The translations under genes and the position numbers were made by a program. Shown piece by piece: positions 35,753 through 47,233 of a stretch of DNA of 64,000 bases (its first letter is position 1; each line of letters starts with the position of its first letter). Source of the DNA: Mya arenaria (taxonomy: Eukaryota; Mollusca; Bivalvia; Myida; Myidae). The notes below the pieces were generated by a model. The model saw nothing but the letters and a program-made list of their open reading frames with translations. It was not told the origin of the DNA and did not search any database. The stretch spans positions 88,188,915-88,252,914 of the forward strand of contig NC_069124.1 in NCBI RefSeq assembly GCF_026914265.1. Reading direction: 5' to 3'.

Positions 35753-35874
35753 GTATCGGAATCGACAATCACATAAAACTGCGTGTGAAGCTCACTGTAC
35801 AATCGAACAGTACCCACCAATTGTAACTACGCTGATTTCTGAAACAGTGGCTGTAAACACAGCATGATAGAAAA
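35753..35874 (+). promoter_or_regulatory. Proximal 5' flank/leader of receptor copy 1
   Basis: The 122 bases before the ATG are nearly identical to 58082-58202 before copy 2 (ATAAAACTGCGTGTGAAGCT, then ACAGTGGCTGTAAACACAGC). Everything upstream of 35753 is different DNA. No TATA box was recognised. Confidence 0.6.
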
Positions 35875-37188
35875 ATGAAAGTAGTCGACGTACACGTACC
35901 TGTTGTTTCAATATGTTTTGTGATATTCGCTGTTTGCACGCGCAGTGTAGGACACACATTCAATGACACACGGACACTACTGTCTGACCTTCTGAATGGA
36001 TACACGGCGGACGTGCGGCCGGTGTTCGACCAGGCCGCCCCACTCCACGTTAACATGAGTATGGACCTTGGCGCCATCCAGGACTTAGACGAAGTGCAGG
36101 AAAAAATCACTATAGTTACGGGGCTGTATATGGTGTGGATGGACGCCGGGCTCAAGTGGGACCCCGCGCTCTACAACGGCATTCGGGAGATTACGATTCC
36201 TTCAAACAGCGTCTGGACACCTCAGGTCATCTTGGTTAGTTCTATTGGCCCCCTTAAACCGATAGGCTCGGATCAAGGCTGGCTGACGGTCAGGTACAGC
36301 CATGACGGCAGCGCCTTCTGGAGCCCCGGGGACGGGGTTGTCTCTAGATGCATACTCGACGTAACTTTGTTTCCTTTTGATACGCAATCCTGCGAGTTTA
36401 AGTTCATTCCCTGGGGCCAGCTTGCGCGAGATGTGATGCTTAAACACATGGAAGACACGGTTCTGACCACTTTCTACGAGGAGAACGCCCAGTGGGAAAT
36501 AGTGTCCTCCCACGTGTCGTCCGGCGATACCGCGGGGGGCTTCTCTCATTTCACTGTAATGATTGATCTGAGACGGCGTCCAAAGTTCTTCTTTGCAACC
36601 TTCATGCTGCCGGTTGTCGTCATTAACCTGTTAAGCATCTTCGTATTCTGCATTCCTGTTCAGTCGGGTGAGAGATTATCTTTTACAATCACTGTTCTTA
36701 TGTCCGTGGCTGTGTTTATGAACATTGTTGTTGCTAATTTGCCTCGAAATTCGAAGAATATGGCTATTGTATGCTACCTTTTGTTGGCTAACGTGTGTAT
36801 CTGCGCTTTGGTGGTCCTGCAGACTATTTTGAGCTTGTCTATATACTACAGGAGCACACGAGTGCCACGCTGTGTTGCCGTTCTGACAAGGAAATTGATA
36901 TCTGTTCGAGATCAGACCAAAGCGCAATTTAAAAAAAGAAGCAAGCATGGTCTGCATCTGGAAGAAAAGGAAAATGATAAAGCAAGCAATATGGACGGGA
37001 GTGTCGAATGCAACTCCATCGGCGAAACGTCTGGTAGTGTGACGTCAAGTAACGGCATTATGTGGAATGACGTCAGCAAAGCCACGGATCGTGTGCTCTT
37101 TTGGTTGTCATTAGCCTGGTTTACTACCACAGCACTTCTATACATGGGATTTGTTCTGTACCATTATACAGATTCCTTAAAGAACTAA
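35875..37188 (+). CDS. Nicotinic acetylcholine receptor-like subunit, copy 1 (437 aa, intronless)
   Basis: A full-length Cys-loop ligand-gated channel subunit in one exon. Signal peptide about 1-26; sequons at N30 and N60; Cys-loop C159-C173 (CILDVTLFPFDTQSC); transmembrane helices about 238-261, 266-288, 296-322 and 406-430; cytoplasmic loop about 325-405. The pore begins G-E-R (E266 at -1', R267 at 0'), as in cation-selective receptors, with no Pro-Ala insertion. The 9' gate is Met276, whereas most family members have Leu; 20' is Ala instead of Glu. The Trp residues corresponding to loop D (W88) and loop B (W180) are present. Loop C (211-224) lacks the vicinal Cys pair and its tyrosines, and the loop A Tyr is Val, so this is a non-alpha type subunit, perhaps forming only a complementary face. 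It is about 93% identical to copy 2. Molluscs are known for large expansions of this family. Confidence 0.95.
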   Translation: MKVVDVHVPVVSICFVIFAVCTRSVGHTFNDTRTLLSDLLNGYTADVRPVFDQAAPLHVNMSMDLGAIQDLDEVQEKITIVTGLYMVWMDAGLKWDPALYNGIREITIPSNSVWTPQVILVSSIGPLKPIGSDQGWLTVRYSHDGSAFWSPGDGVVSRCILDVTLFPFDTQSCEFKFIPWGQLARDVMLKHMEDTVLTTFYEENAQWEIVSSHVSSGDTAGGFSHFTVMIDLRRRPKFFFATFMLPVVVINLLSIFVFCIPVQSGERLSFTITVLMSVAVFMNIVVANLPRNSKNMAIVCYLLLANVCICALVVLQTILSLSIYYRSTRVPRCVAVLTRKLISVRDQTKAQFKKRSKHGLHLEEKENDKASNMDGSVECNSIGETSGSVTSSNGIMWNDVSKATDRVLFWLSLAWFTTTALLYMGFVLYHYTDSLKN

Positions 37189-37379
37189 ACTTATCTCAGA
37201 TGAAGCATGTTGAATATAAAAATGCCTGTAGAAATGAGCTTTCGAATACAATTGGGATTCTAGAAAACTAAATTTTGTGCCATGAAATGCTTACAGATAT
37301 TCAATTTTATTTTGATGTAAATAGCATTTCGAAAGAGATTATACATGTGGTAAAGCGACATATTCTTAATCTCATACAT

Positions 37380-37610
37380 ACGCATTCATAATGTATTGTA
37401 TATCTTATATATACGCATACATATATTGTATATCTCATATGCACGCGTTCATATATTGTATATCTCATATACAAGCATACATACTATTTTGTGTATATCA
37501 TAAATACGCATACATATATTCTATATATCATAAACACGCATACATATATCCTATATATCATATATACGCATATATATAGTGAAACACTCATACATATATT
37601 GTAAATCGCA
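37380..37610. repeat. Short satellite of the ATATTGTATATCTCAT family after receptor copy 1
   Basis: About seven degenerate units of 26-32 bp built on CATACATATATTGTATATCT follow the copy 1 3' flank. The same satellite, greatly expanded, follows copy 2 at 59690, so it was part of the ancestral duplicated unit. Confidence 0.85.
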
Positions 37611-37619
37611 TACACGCAT

Positions 37620-38268
37620 AAGAAAGAAAACAAAACAACAAAAAACTTTTAAAAGGTTACCGCCTGGATTTTGTTTAGTGAGTGTGTTCAAGTGCTCTAC
37701 ACTTTACTAACTCCAATTTGCACGTCATTTTTAATTGTAAATCGTTCTTAGTGTTCGAAATTTTATTTTGTCCAATTGGATGGCAGTATTTTTCAAATTT
37801 CCCGTACACTTATTTGGATATACCAGCAGTTAGCCGTTATTAATAATAATTAGTTTATAGTTTACACTAGTTTCTTTTAGTTCGATTGTGATGAAAGCTG
37901 ATAGTTTATAGAATCACTCTCGAGTCCTTTACCTGAGTAGAAACCAGGGAGAGGCCATTTTAATTGTAGTTTATAATTCATGTATATCAAAATTTATATT
38001 ATTAAAGCATTCGTTTTCAAAAGGAGCGAAAGCTTGTTGTTTATCGTTGAAACTCCGGACAGTAGATCATTGCGGTTGACGTCAAGGCCAAATAAATGAA
38101 CCAACTTTGTCAAGGACAGGAGTGTAAAAAGAAGGAGAGTAATCGTCGTTTAACGGTGATTTACTCACTTTGCGAAGATTTGCTCATTTTGCTTGATTTG
38201 GCTTTAGAAGGGACGGCACGTGTTCTTGCATGGTTTGGCTCTTTGCGAGATGTTGCCTTTATGGTATA
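37620..38268. other. No gene recognised
   Basis: AT-rich DNA between the short satellite and the interrupted repeat R. No coding or element ends were identified. Confidence 0.45.
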
Positions 38269-38670
38269 CCGGACTAAATTGCAGTATAAAGGACCCTTTT
38301 CGAGATGTTGCCCTTTGTGGTGTAAGTGAAATAACTGCTGCATAACGCGACGCATAAAACCGTGAAGAGTTATTCACCATAACCATGTTTAATAGATCGT
38401 TTTGTTAACAATTGTCAAAGCCGTCTAAGCCGTCTTGGGTTTCCGCGTTAATTCACTCTCAAGGTTCGGGTAAAATGACACCAAAGACTTGTGATGGAGT
38501 TTAACCATGAGCGAATGTTATGACATGTGTAAGGCGCCGAATAATTTGTAGCAATCTTTGTGATAGAGGGGAGATACACGTTATAGTTAATACCCTGAGT
38601 ATTCGCGAAATTCATTTGGCTTCCAGCTGCGTGAAGTTGTAAGTAGAAGACCGCTGTTAAACACAGCTAT
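38269..38670 (+). repeat. Repeat R, copy 1, left part (interrupted by the LTR element)
   Basis: This is the reverse-complement match of about 56830-57231. Shared blocks include TTTTCGAGATGTTG, AACTGCTGCATAACGCGACG, TTCACTCTCAAGG and CATACCCTGAGTATTC-like sequence. It breaks at 38670, where the LTR retrotransposon begins after its CTAT target duplication, and resumes at 46311. Its function is unknown; it is non-coding. Confidence 0.85.
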
Positions 38671-39557
38671 TGTAGCGGAACCGCATAGTTGCACGATTAC
38701 CGCCCTTTGTTATAAATTAGCCATTTGCGCTTACAAAGTTAAATATCTGGCGGTGTATTTCGAAGGTTAGTTTTACATTTTAGACTTATTTATTCCATAC
38801 AAATATTTTATTAGCGACAATAATAATTAAAGAAATCATGTTAAACATTATTAATTAACCGGGAGTTTTTTCATAAAGAGTATAAGTAAAAATAAAGCCG
38901 TCTCCCTTCATGTTTTCGATAAGTGGAATATACCCGTTTTACCCATCTTAATAATGAACTCGTCCGCCCGGTAGTATATAAGCGCGTCGCTTAGCTAAAA
39001 GATTCATTCTGTGTTTGACCCCCGTGGAGGTAACTTCAAACAGTAAACCGGAAATAGTTAATAATTAGAGTCTTGACCTTCTGGCTGTTTATAATTGAAC
39101 ACCGGGCATTGTGATCTGTGGGATAAAAAGGCACCAGGAACTTGACATCTATAGGGTTATCTAGCGTTCCAGTTCAAGTAGCCAGATACATAGAGCATTG
39201 CGATTTAGTCTGGTGAACGGATCTGGTGGCTAGAAACTCTAATAAGCCTCATACCCGACAACTGCGTTGGCCACAGAGCATTGCGATCTGCGCGCTGACA
39301 AAGGTTAAGGTATTTTGCATCGCCAATAAACAAGCTCCCGTAAGAGAAAGCCATTCATCATTAAAGTGACTGAACTTTATAAAAACCAATGCATAATCTT
39401 TGAACCCTGATTATTTGGTTGATTATGTTTTAGCTCACCAATCATTTTTCGAATCATTTGTTTTAATCATAAGGCAAAGTAGCCTGAGGAAAATTTATAT
39501 AAGAGCGATCCATATAGGCTCTACGACACCGATTGAACATACAGCCGGCTCGTTACA
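38671..39557 (+). repeat. 5' LTR
   Basis: 887 bp, TG...CA ends. A TATATAA box at 38975-38981 is followed by AGCGCGTCGC and could be the element's own promoter; the 3' LTR keeps the same box. Near-identical to 45411-46310. Confidence 0.95.
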
Positions 39558-39561
39558 AAAT

Positions 39562-39579
39562 TTGGCTCCCAACGTGGGA
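39562..39579 (+). other. Primer binding site region
   Basis: TTGGCTCCCAACGTGGGA lies four bases after the 5' LTR end. Its form is close to the TGGCGCCCAACGTGGGG-type sites common in invertebrate Gypsy elements. The tRNA species was not assigned. Confidence 0.6.
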
Positions 39580-39590
39580 CAACATTAAGT

Positions 39591-40800
39591 ATGGATCGAA
39601 CTTCATCACAGGCAGACCTATATGAAGAACGAGAGATGATGGCCAGAGAAATCGAACATTTAAAGCGGAAGGTGCACATTCTACAACTAGAGAAAGAAAT
39701 AGCGATGGCAAAACGGGACTTGGATTTATCCAGTAGCAGACTTGTGACTTCCACGCCTAAGCCAGGGGTTCACACGCGATGTGGTGTAGGCATAAATACA
39801 CCTGCTAGGACCGATTTTGTCACGGAGAGGCGACGGTTAAAAAGTGAGCCTGGGGCCGACGAAGCTGGGATCGGTACTGTTTGTGGTGGTCTGAAACCAC
39901 AAGCAATTGAGACTTGTCTGGGCCAGACAAGTAAGCCATTAAGGGCTTGAGGCTCAGCAGGTAGTGACAAACGTACCGTAATGAAGCCGGCTACGTTTGA
40001 TGGAAATGGTGCCTGGACTGATTATAAGGCACATTTTGAAGCTTGTGCTATGTTAAATGACTGGGATGATACCCAAAAGGGTCTTTATTTGTCAGTGTGA
40101 TTGCGAGGACAGGCACAAGGTGTTTATGGCAATTTGGCCACGAAAACAACTAATTACACGGATTTAGTTCAAGCCCTTGAGAAGAGGTTCGCTCCTCCGA
40201 ACCAGACTGAACTATATAGAGTTCAGTTGAAGGACAGGCGACAGAGAGCTACAGAATCGATTACTGAGTTAGGGCAAGATATTCGTCGCCTGACGAACCT
40301 TCATATCCAAGCGCACCTGTAGATGTGCGCGAGACATTGGCAAAAGAGCAGTTTGTGGATGCTCTGGTGAATTCGGATATGCGATTGAAAATAAAACAGG
40401 TTAGGCCTGTGTATTTGAATGACGCAGTACGTCATGCTGTAGAGCTTGAGGCTTTCTACAGGGCTGAAAGAAAGGGCCAGGGTGTTGTTAGCCTAGCCGC
40501 AAACGAAAGTTCACAAAATACTTCCGATGTAAAGGAACTTATGAAGAAAATGCAGGAAATGCAATGCACTATTGATAAGTTATCAAAAGAAAGGCAATCA
40601 CCACCACAGCCTCAGACGAATAACGGCTATAGAGGAAACAACCAGTACCAAAACCGGGGTCCTAACAGGAACAATGAAAGAAGATGTTTTGAATGTGGGT
40701 CGAAGGACCATTTGAGAAGGAATTGTCCCCAATTGAAAGCTGCTCAACCCAATGCAAAGACGGGTGAGCGTAATGTTTACAATTCAAGTAATAAATTGTC
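39591..40800 (+). pseudogene. gag region of the LTR element
   Basis: It opens with a charged, probably coiled-coil stretch (EREMMAREIEHLKRKVHILQ). A capsid-like helical part follows (LVQALEKRFAPPNQTELYRV), and it ends with a CCHC nucleocapsid knuckle (CFECGSKDHLRRNC). The region is broken. Boundaries are approximate. Confidence 0.85.
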
Positions 40801-42770
40801 AGGCATGTTTGCAACAGCAAAACTTGAAGGCTGTACCATTGAATGTTTAGTTGATACAGGGGCAACACTCACCTTAATATCAAGTAAACTATGGAAAAGC
40901 ATACACGACACTCATAAGCTGATAGAATTTTCAGACCCCATAATTTCGGCTTCAGGAAACAATATGTCTATTTTGGGCTGTACTGACATTATTCTTGAGT
41001 TAGGAAATATCAGATGTCCAGTGAGGGCTCTAGTTGCTGAAATAAATTTAGATGTAATATTGGGCATAGATTTTATGCAGTCACATGAAGTCACGATCGA
41101 GACGATGGAGCCAGGCATACAGAGAATAGGGCTGGGATTAATTGAGCCAAGTGAGCGGTTTCAAGTACTTGGGAATGGATTTGTCGCCAGGTCGTTAGTG
41201 TATGCACAAGAAATCGTACCTGTCAGACTAGTAAACTTTTCAAAAGAGACACAGACTTACTATCCCGGAACGAACGTGGCTACTATCAGTAAAGTGGACA
41301 GGGTAGAAGAAAAGTCGACAAAACTTAAATATGGTGATACCTTACCTGAACATATGAAAGATATGTACGCTAGGGCATCTGAAGGTATGACCGATGGAAA
41401 CAAGTTGAAGATTATGGACCTTTTGAAGAAATATTCACATATTTTCTCAAAGGATGATCATGATTTAGGCCGGACGGGTATAATAAAACATCGGATACCC
41501 ACAGGAGACGTACGGCCTATCAAGCAACCTTTAAGGCGTGTCCCAATACACATGAGAGATGAGGCTGATCGACAAATAGACACTATGCTGGAAAATAACG
41601 TAATACAACCCTCTACAAGCCCTTGGTCCAGTTGAATAGTTCTTGTGAAAAAGAAAGATGGGACAAAGCGGTTCTGCATTGATTATCGTCGTTTAAATGA
41701 CGTAACCATTAAAGATGCATACCCATTACCAAGAGTGGATGAATTGCTGGACCAGCTTGCTGGAGCTAAATGGTTTTCATGTCTTGACCTTATTTCTGGG
41801 TACTGGCAGGTCGAGATGGCAAGTGAGGACAAAGAGAAAACCGCATTTAGCACGCGCAAAGGCCTATTCGAATACAATGTCATGCCTTTCGGCCTTTGTA
41901 ATGCGCCAGCCACGTATGAACGCCTGATTGAGTCGGTATTGACAGGGCTGCAATGGCAAATATGCCTCATCTATCTAGATGATATCATTGTGGTAGGACG
42001 GACTGTAGATGACATGATCGAAAATCTGGACAAATTTTTTCAAAGATTTGAGGAAGCTGGACTGAAGCTAAAACCAAGGAAGTGTCAGCTCTTCAGAGAG
42101 GAAGTTGAGTTCTTGGGGCATGTCATATCAGAGCACGGCGTTCATACAGATCTGAAGAAAATAGACAGTGTCAAGAATTGGCCAACACCGAAAAATCAAA
42201 CAGAGGTTCGGTCTTTTCTTGGTTTATGTAGCTACTACCGTCGTTTCATTAAGAACTTTTCTCAGATTGCAAAACCACTGTTTAGGCTCACGGAAAAGAA
42301 TGTTAAATACTTTTGGACGCCTGATTGTGAAAGCGCATTCACAGCACTAAAACGGATGTTAGTGTCGGCTCCGATCCTTGCCCAATCTAATTTTGAATTG
42401 CCGTTCATTTTCGATATAGATGCAAGCGATTGTGCAATTGGTGGTGTGCTGTCTCAGAAAGTTAACGGAGTTGAACATGTAATTGCTTATGGAAGCAAAA
42501 CTCTTTCAAAGTCAGAAAGACAGTATTGTGTCACGAGAAAAGAACTGTTGGCTCTTGTTCATTTTGTGAAGTTCTACCGACACTACTTGTATGGACGTAA
42601 GTTCTTGATACGGACAGATCATGGGTCTCTCAGATGGCTTATGAATTTTAAAAATCCTGAAGGACAGGTAGCTCGCTGGTTGGAAATATTGGCACCATTT
42701 CAGATGGACATCGAACATAGACCAGGCAGACAACATGGTAATGCTGATGGATTGAGTCGTATACCGTGTC
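40800..42770 (+). pseudogene. Protease, reverse transcriptase and RNase H region of the LTR element
   Basis: The aspartic protease active site reads CLVDTGATLTLIS, with ILGIDFM downstream. Reverse transcriptase shows FCIDYRRLNDVT, FGLCNAPATYERL and the catalytic YLDDIIV, followed by FLGHVISEHG and FLGLCSYYRRFI of the thumb/connection. RNase H shows DIDASDCAIGGVLSQ and ends near HGNADGLSR. All catalytic motifs are of Ty3/Gypsy type. Confidence 0.92.
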
Positions 42771-43069
42771 GTCAGTGTGGTATTTTAGACCACGATAAAA
42801 CCGTTGTACGGATACAGATACTCCCAACTTCCAAAGAAAGACAACCGCTGATGATTTGCATGCAGAGCAGTGCAAAGACAGTGATTTGACAGAAGTGCGA
42901 AACTGGGTCCAGGATGGAAAGAAACCTTGGTTTAAAAACATAGGTTCTGCTAGTTACCAGGTTAAGTCGCTATGGAACCAGTTTGAAATGCTTGAAATAC
43001 ACGACAAACTGTTAGTTCGTAAGTGGGATGACAAAATGACAAAAGTACTGGTCAGATTTTACACCAGGT

Positions 43070-44140
43070 GATTTTACCTCTTAAATGTCGCAGAAATCTT
43101 TTGTCTTTGGCACATGATGCAAAACCATCTGCACACCTAGGCATACGAAAAACAATAGCCAAAATAAGACAAAGTTTTTATTGGCCTGGGTTACGTAATG
43201 ATGTAAAAGTTATGTGGGTGGTTGTGAGACTTGTTTGAAAAGAAAAGGATCAAACAAAACAAAAGAAGCTCCTATGCAAATTGTGAGATCCGGGTATCCG
43301 ATGGAGAGGCTAGCTTTGGATATTTTGGGGACTCTACCGGAAACAGAACAAGAGCATCGGTATATTTTGGTCATTGGGGATTATTTTACAAAATGGACAG
43401 AAAGTTTCGCCATGAGCAACATGGAAGCAGAAACCGTAGCAAAATTGCTAGTGGAGGAAGTAGTAGCACGATTTAGTGTTCCAAACAAAATTCATTCCGA
43501 CCAAGGAACACAGTTCGAGGGAAAAGTATTTCATGAGATGTGCTCACTTCTTGGCATCAAAAAAACTCGAACTACACCATATCACCCGCAGTCTGACGGA
43601 ATGATAGAACGGTTTTACAGGACTCTTGTCACTATGTTAAGCCATTATGTGAATCATCGGGACTGGGATATGCAAATACCGTATGTAATGATGGCATACC
43701 GAAGTGCAGAGCATGAAACGACAAGCACGAGTCCAAACATGCTAATGCTGGGAAGAGAAGTGTCAACGCCACTTGATCTGGTTTTTGAATTACCAACAAG
43801 TATGAAACCAATTCCGGATAGTATTTGGGTTTGGGAATTGCAGGAACGTTTAGAAACTGTTCATAACACTGTACGCCAAGCAACTGGACACGCAATGAAA
43901 CGACAGAAACAAATCCGTGATAAAAGGAATTCTTATGAACATGTCGATATAGGGGATAAGGTTCTCGTGTATTTTCCCGTTAGGAAACCGGGTACAAGCT
44001 CAAAGTTTACATCTTTTTGGCGTGGCCCTTAAGCGATTTTAGGTAAACTTTCGGATGTTTTATACAAAGTAGATTGCGGTCGAAAGAAAGCCGAACAAGT
44101 TATACACTGTGATCGTATAAGAAAGTGTAAATCTCAGATT
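43070..44140 (+). pseudogene. Integrase region of the LTR element
   Basis: The zinc-binding head is near 43100-43260 (HLGIRKT, CETCLKRK). The core has LALDILGTLP, HSDQGTQFEG and TPYHPQSDGMIERF, giving the D-D-E arrangement. The C-terminal part has DIGDKVLVYFP, followed by a region with CDRIRKC. Confidence 0.9.
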
Positions 44141-45051
44141 TTGCTAGGGGAGACAGCTGATAGGACAATAACTGATTATGATATTGATGTCGTTGAGAAC
44201 GGTTTGGATGATGAGATTGTATATACGAAACGTAAGAGAAATGCACCTATATGGACAAAAGATTATGTTCTTTCTATTTTCAGGTGGATAATGGCAAATA
44301 CTAAGGTCACTGAAAGAAAGAATAAGGACGAGGGTTTGACAGAAAGTGTTGACAGTCGCACTTGTGAGATTTGCTCAAAGGTGTTTAAGAGGAGGGCCTA
44401 CATGCAAAAACACGTGCGCAAAGTACATAGCAAGAAGGACAGTGAATCAATCGGATACGGATTGGTCGCTAGAAAGTGATCCAGATGTTTTCGTTGAGGA
44501 AGGAGTCCATGAGCACACAGGACAAATCAAATGACAGTTGTTGGAAACAGAAGGAAAGTGTGCCTGCAGCAGGAAATAGTAAAGGCATTGAAAATGTGAA
44601 GCTGGTTACAAAGAAAGGAAAAACGAAGATCCAGGAGATAGAGAAGGCAAACAGTATCTTCAAGGGCAGAATGTATCGAAAACCAACCTTCCCGGTGCCA
44701 GTATTTGCTACCAAGAGGAAGTACAACGACGTACCTGCCAAAACTATGCCAAAGAAGTTCAGTTTTCAGCCGAGAACAACTGTGACTGAAGTTCAGACAG
44801 ATCTCATAATGGTAAAGCGAGGATCAGGAGAGTCGGAGATGCAGACGGAAAATGACATGTCAGACAAGCCCATGGATCAGCTGAAAAAGTTTGTTTGTGA
44901 ATATTGTGGGATCCAGTATAGCGACTCAGTCATGTATTACGTTTATGCTGGTTGCCATACTATGAATGCGCCTTTGAGATGTAACATTTGTGGGCAAGAT
45001 CAGAAGGACAGTCAGTCCTTCTATATTCATCTCACTTGGGGACACAAGTAG
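44140..45051 (+). pseudogene. Extra 3' region with C2H2 and Ikaros/Hunchback-like zinc fingers
   Basis: After integrase the element continues for about 0.9 kb. A classical C2H2 finger (CEICSKVFKRRAYMQKHVRK, then H) lies near 44360-44440. After a basic, low-complexity stretch, a finger pair closes the region near 44890-45050: CEYCGIQYSDSVMYYVYAGC then H, and RCNICGQDQKDSQSFYIHLT then H. The spacing, the VMY motif, the GCH motif and the CNICG start of the second finger match the C-terminal dimerisation fingers of Ikaros and Hunchback proteins. Standard Ty3/Gypsy elements lack this region. Capture from a host gene is inference. Confidence 0.75.
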
Positions 45052-45150
45052 AAACTGATTCTGATCTTCATTTGTTTTTTAGATTATATTCAGTTTACCA
45101 TCACTTAAGGCAAAGTGTTTCAATGAGAGTGTTTAGTTGTGACAATGTTT

Positions 45151-45151
<1 letters not shown>

Positions 45152-45206
<55 letters not shown>
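45152..45206. repeat. (ATT)n microsatellite inside the LTR element
   Basis: About 18 perfect ATT/TTA triplets lie between the zinc-finger region and the 3' LTR. Confidence 0.95.
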
Positions 45207-45410
45207 GAAAAAAAAACCTGTGAATTCGTGGCACTAACATTTACGAAACATTTTTTTAAGATGAGAAATTGTTGAACTTTATTGACATTTTTAAAATTGC
45301 ACATTGTATCATGTTGTTTGTGGTTACAAACTTGTTTTATTAAAAAGTTCATTGTTTGATCATTTTTTTATTAATCATGCAGGGACGCATGAACTCGGAG
45401 GCGTGGGTAA

Positions 45411-46310
45411 TGTAGCGTAACCGCATAGTTGCACGATTACCGCCCTTTGTTATAAATTAGCCATTTGCGCTTTCAAAGTTAAATGTCTGGCGGTGTATTT
45501 CGAAGGTTAGTTTTACATTTTAGACTTATTTATTCCATACAAATATTTTATTAGCGACAATGATAATTAAAGAAATCATGTTAAACATTATTAATTAACC
45601 GGGAGTTGTTTTCATAAAGAGTATAAGTAAAAATAAAGCTGTCTCCCTTCATGTTTTCGATAAGTGGAATATACCCGTTTTACCAATCTTAATAATGAAC
45701 TCGTCCGCCCGGTGAGTATATAAGCGCGTCGCTTAGCTAAAAGATTCATTCTGTGTTTGACCGCCGTCGAGGTAACTTCAAACAGTAAACCGGAAATAGT
45801 CTTTTGAAGGCAAATAATTAGAGTCTTGACCTTCTGGCTGGTTATAATTGAACACCGGGCATTGCGATCTGTGGGATAAAAAGGCACCAGGAACTTGACA
45901 TCTATAGGGTTATCTAGCGTTCCAGTTCAAGTAGCCAGATACATAGAGCATTGCGATCTAGTCTGGTGAACGGATCTGGTGGCTAGAAACTCTAACAAGC
46001 CTCATACCCGACAACTGCGTTGGCCACAGAGTATTGCGATCTGCGCGCTGACAAAGGTTAAGGTATTTTGCATCGCCAATAAACAAGCTCCCGTAAGAGA
46101 AAGCCATTCATCATTAAAGTGACTGAACTTTATATAAACCAATGCATAATCTTTGAACCCTGATTATTTGGTTGATTATGTTTTAACTCACCAATCATTT
46201 TTCGAATCATTTGTTTTAATCATAAGGCAAAGTAGCCTGAGGAAAATTTATATAAGAGCGATCCATATAGGCTCTACGACACCGATTGAACATACAGCCG
46301 GCACTTTACA
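45411..46310 (+). repeat. 3' LTR
   Basis: 900 bp, matching 38671-39557 with about twenty differences and a 13-bp extra segment (about 45801-45813). It is preceded by a purine-rich GGAGGCGTGGGTAA likely to act as polypurine tract. CTAT follows the last base. Confidence 0.95.
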
Positions 46311-46447
46311 CTATAAAGTTTTGACCTTGAAGTTTTAACCATTCGAGTTTTTTAACATAAAAACCCCTCTGCTGTTGATATGCTCAACTACTTACAAATA
46401 AAGAAAATTTATTAATAAACCAATGTCAGATGACCGATTACTTTATG
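46311..46447 (+). repeat. Repeat R, copy 1, right part
   Basis: The homology with 56690-56815 (inverted) resumes here: CCCCTCTGCTGTTGATATGC, AATAAACCAATGTCAGATGA and TTACTTTATGTTAT. Together with 38269-38670 this reconstitutes the host repeat split by the LTR element. Confidence 0.88.
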
Positions 46448-46901
46448 TTATATTACTATGTAACATTTGTCCTTAATTATAGTTAATCATACTAATGAAC
46501 ATGTAAAAATAGCACTATCTTTAGGATAAGCTATTTTAAACTTGATTGAAACAACACAGTTTGATAAAATATTCTTATATAATTAAAACGTACTTTAATA
46601 TGACGATCATTCATAATAATAAATAACCCTGCTTTTAGTAAAAAGTTTGAAACGGCTTATAAATATATAAATCCACCTGAATCAGTTTAACATCATATGC
46701 CTCTGTATTTAGACATAATTTAGGATTGATTTTGGAATTGTAAAAAATGATTACTTACCCAGGCATCATCACACATCAGACTCCATATAACATAGACTAA
46801 ATTTTGTTTTTATTATCACAGTAAATGCAATGACATGTGCTTATTAAAACAAAAAGAACAAGGGTATTTGTCAGAGTACTTTTTTTGGTCATTTAGATGT
46901 T

Positions 46902-47233
46902 TTTATGCACAAGCCAATTGTATATGCCCCCCCCCACTAAGTCCGGAATAGCGGGGACTTTGACTTCCGGTCTCTCAAAACCCGGGTAAAATACCCGACC
47001 TGCATGGGACACACTGCTGGTAAAATCCCTGCCAAATGGCCCCGCAACCCCGAATACCTATGTGAGGCCCATTCCCGACTATTTTCAATATGAAGAGAAA
47101 ACCACATTCACTAGGCACTGCGGGGCCATCTGAAAGGTAAAACACAGCCCATTGCCTCTGCTGTCCCCGGTATACCCCTGGAACAAGGGCGAGGGGTGGG
47201 CGGGGCAGTGGTTACAATTGACAAGTGCATTAC
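46902..47233. mobile_element. MITE family 2, copy C (inverted relative to A)
   Basis: The ends TTATGCACAAGCCAATTGTA and GGTTACAATTGACAAGTGCAT match the family. The interior has AATAGCGGGGACTTTGACTT and CCCCGGTATACCCCTGGAAC, the reverse complement of the copy A and B interior. Confidence 0.82.

Larger units (their letters stand above)
38671..46310 (+). mobile_element. Ty3/Gypsy-type LTR retrotransposon with extra zinc-finger region
   Basis: A 7,640-bp element bounded by two LTRs of about 0.9 kb, each starting TGTAGCG and ending TTACA, and flanked by CTAT (38667-38670 and 46311-46314). Order of parts: 5' LTR, primer binding site, gag with a CCHC knuckle, aspartic protease, reverse transcriptase, RNase H, integrase, and an extra C2H2-type region, then 3' LTR. 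Gag-protease-RT-RNase H-integrase is the Ty3/Gypsy order. The LTRs differ at roughly twenty positions plus one 13-bp indel, about 2%, so the insertion is fairly recent. The internal region is broken, with about five interruptions. It inserted into repeat R. Confidence 0.95.

Noticed and set aside
36202-36549. Minus-strand open frames over receptor copy 1 and the matching ones over copy 2
   Set aside because: They are antisense shadows of the receptor genes, conserved only because the plus-strand genes are.
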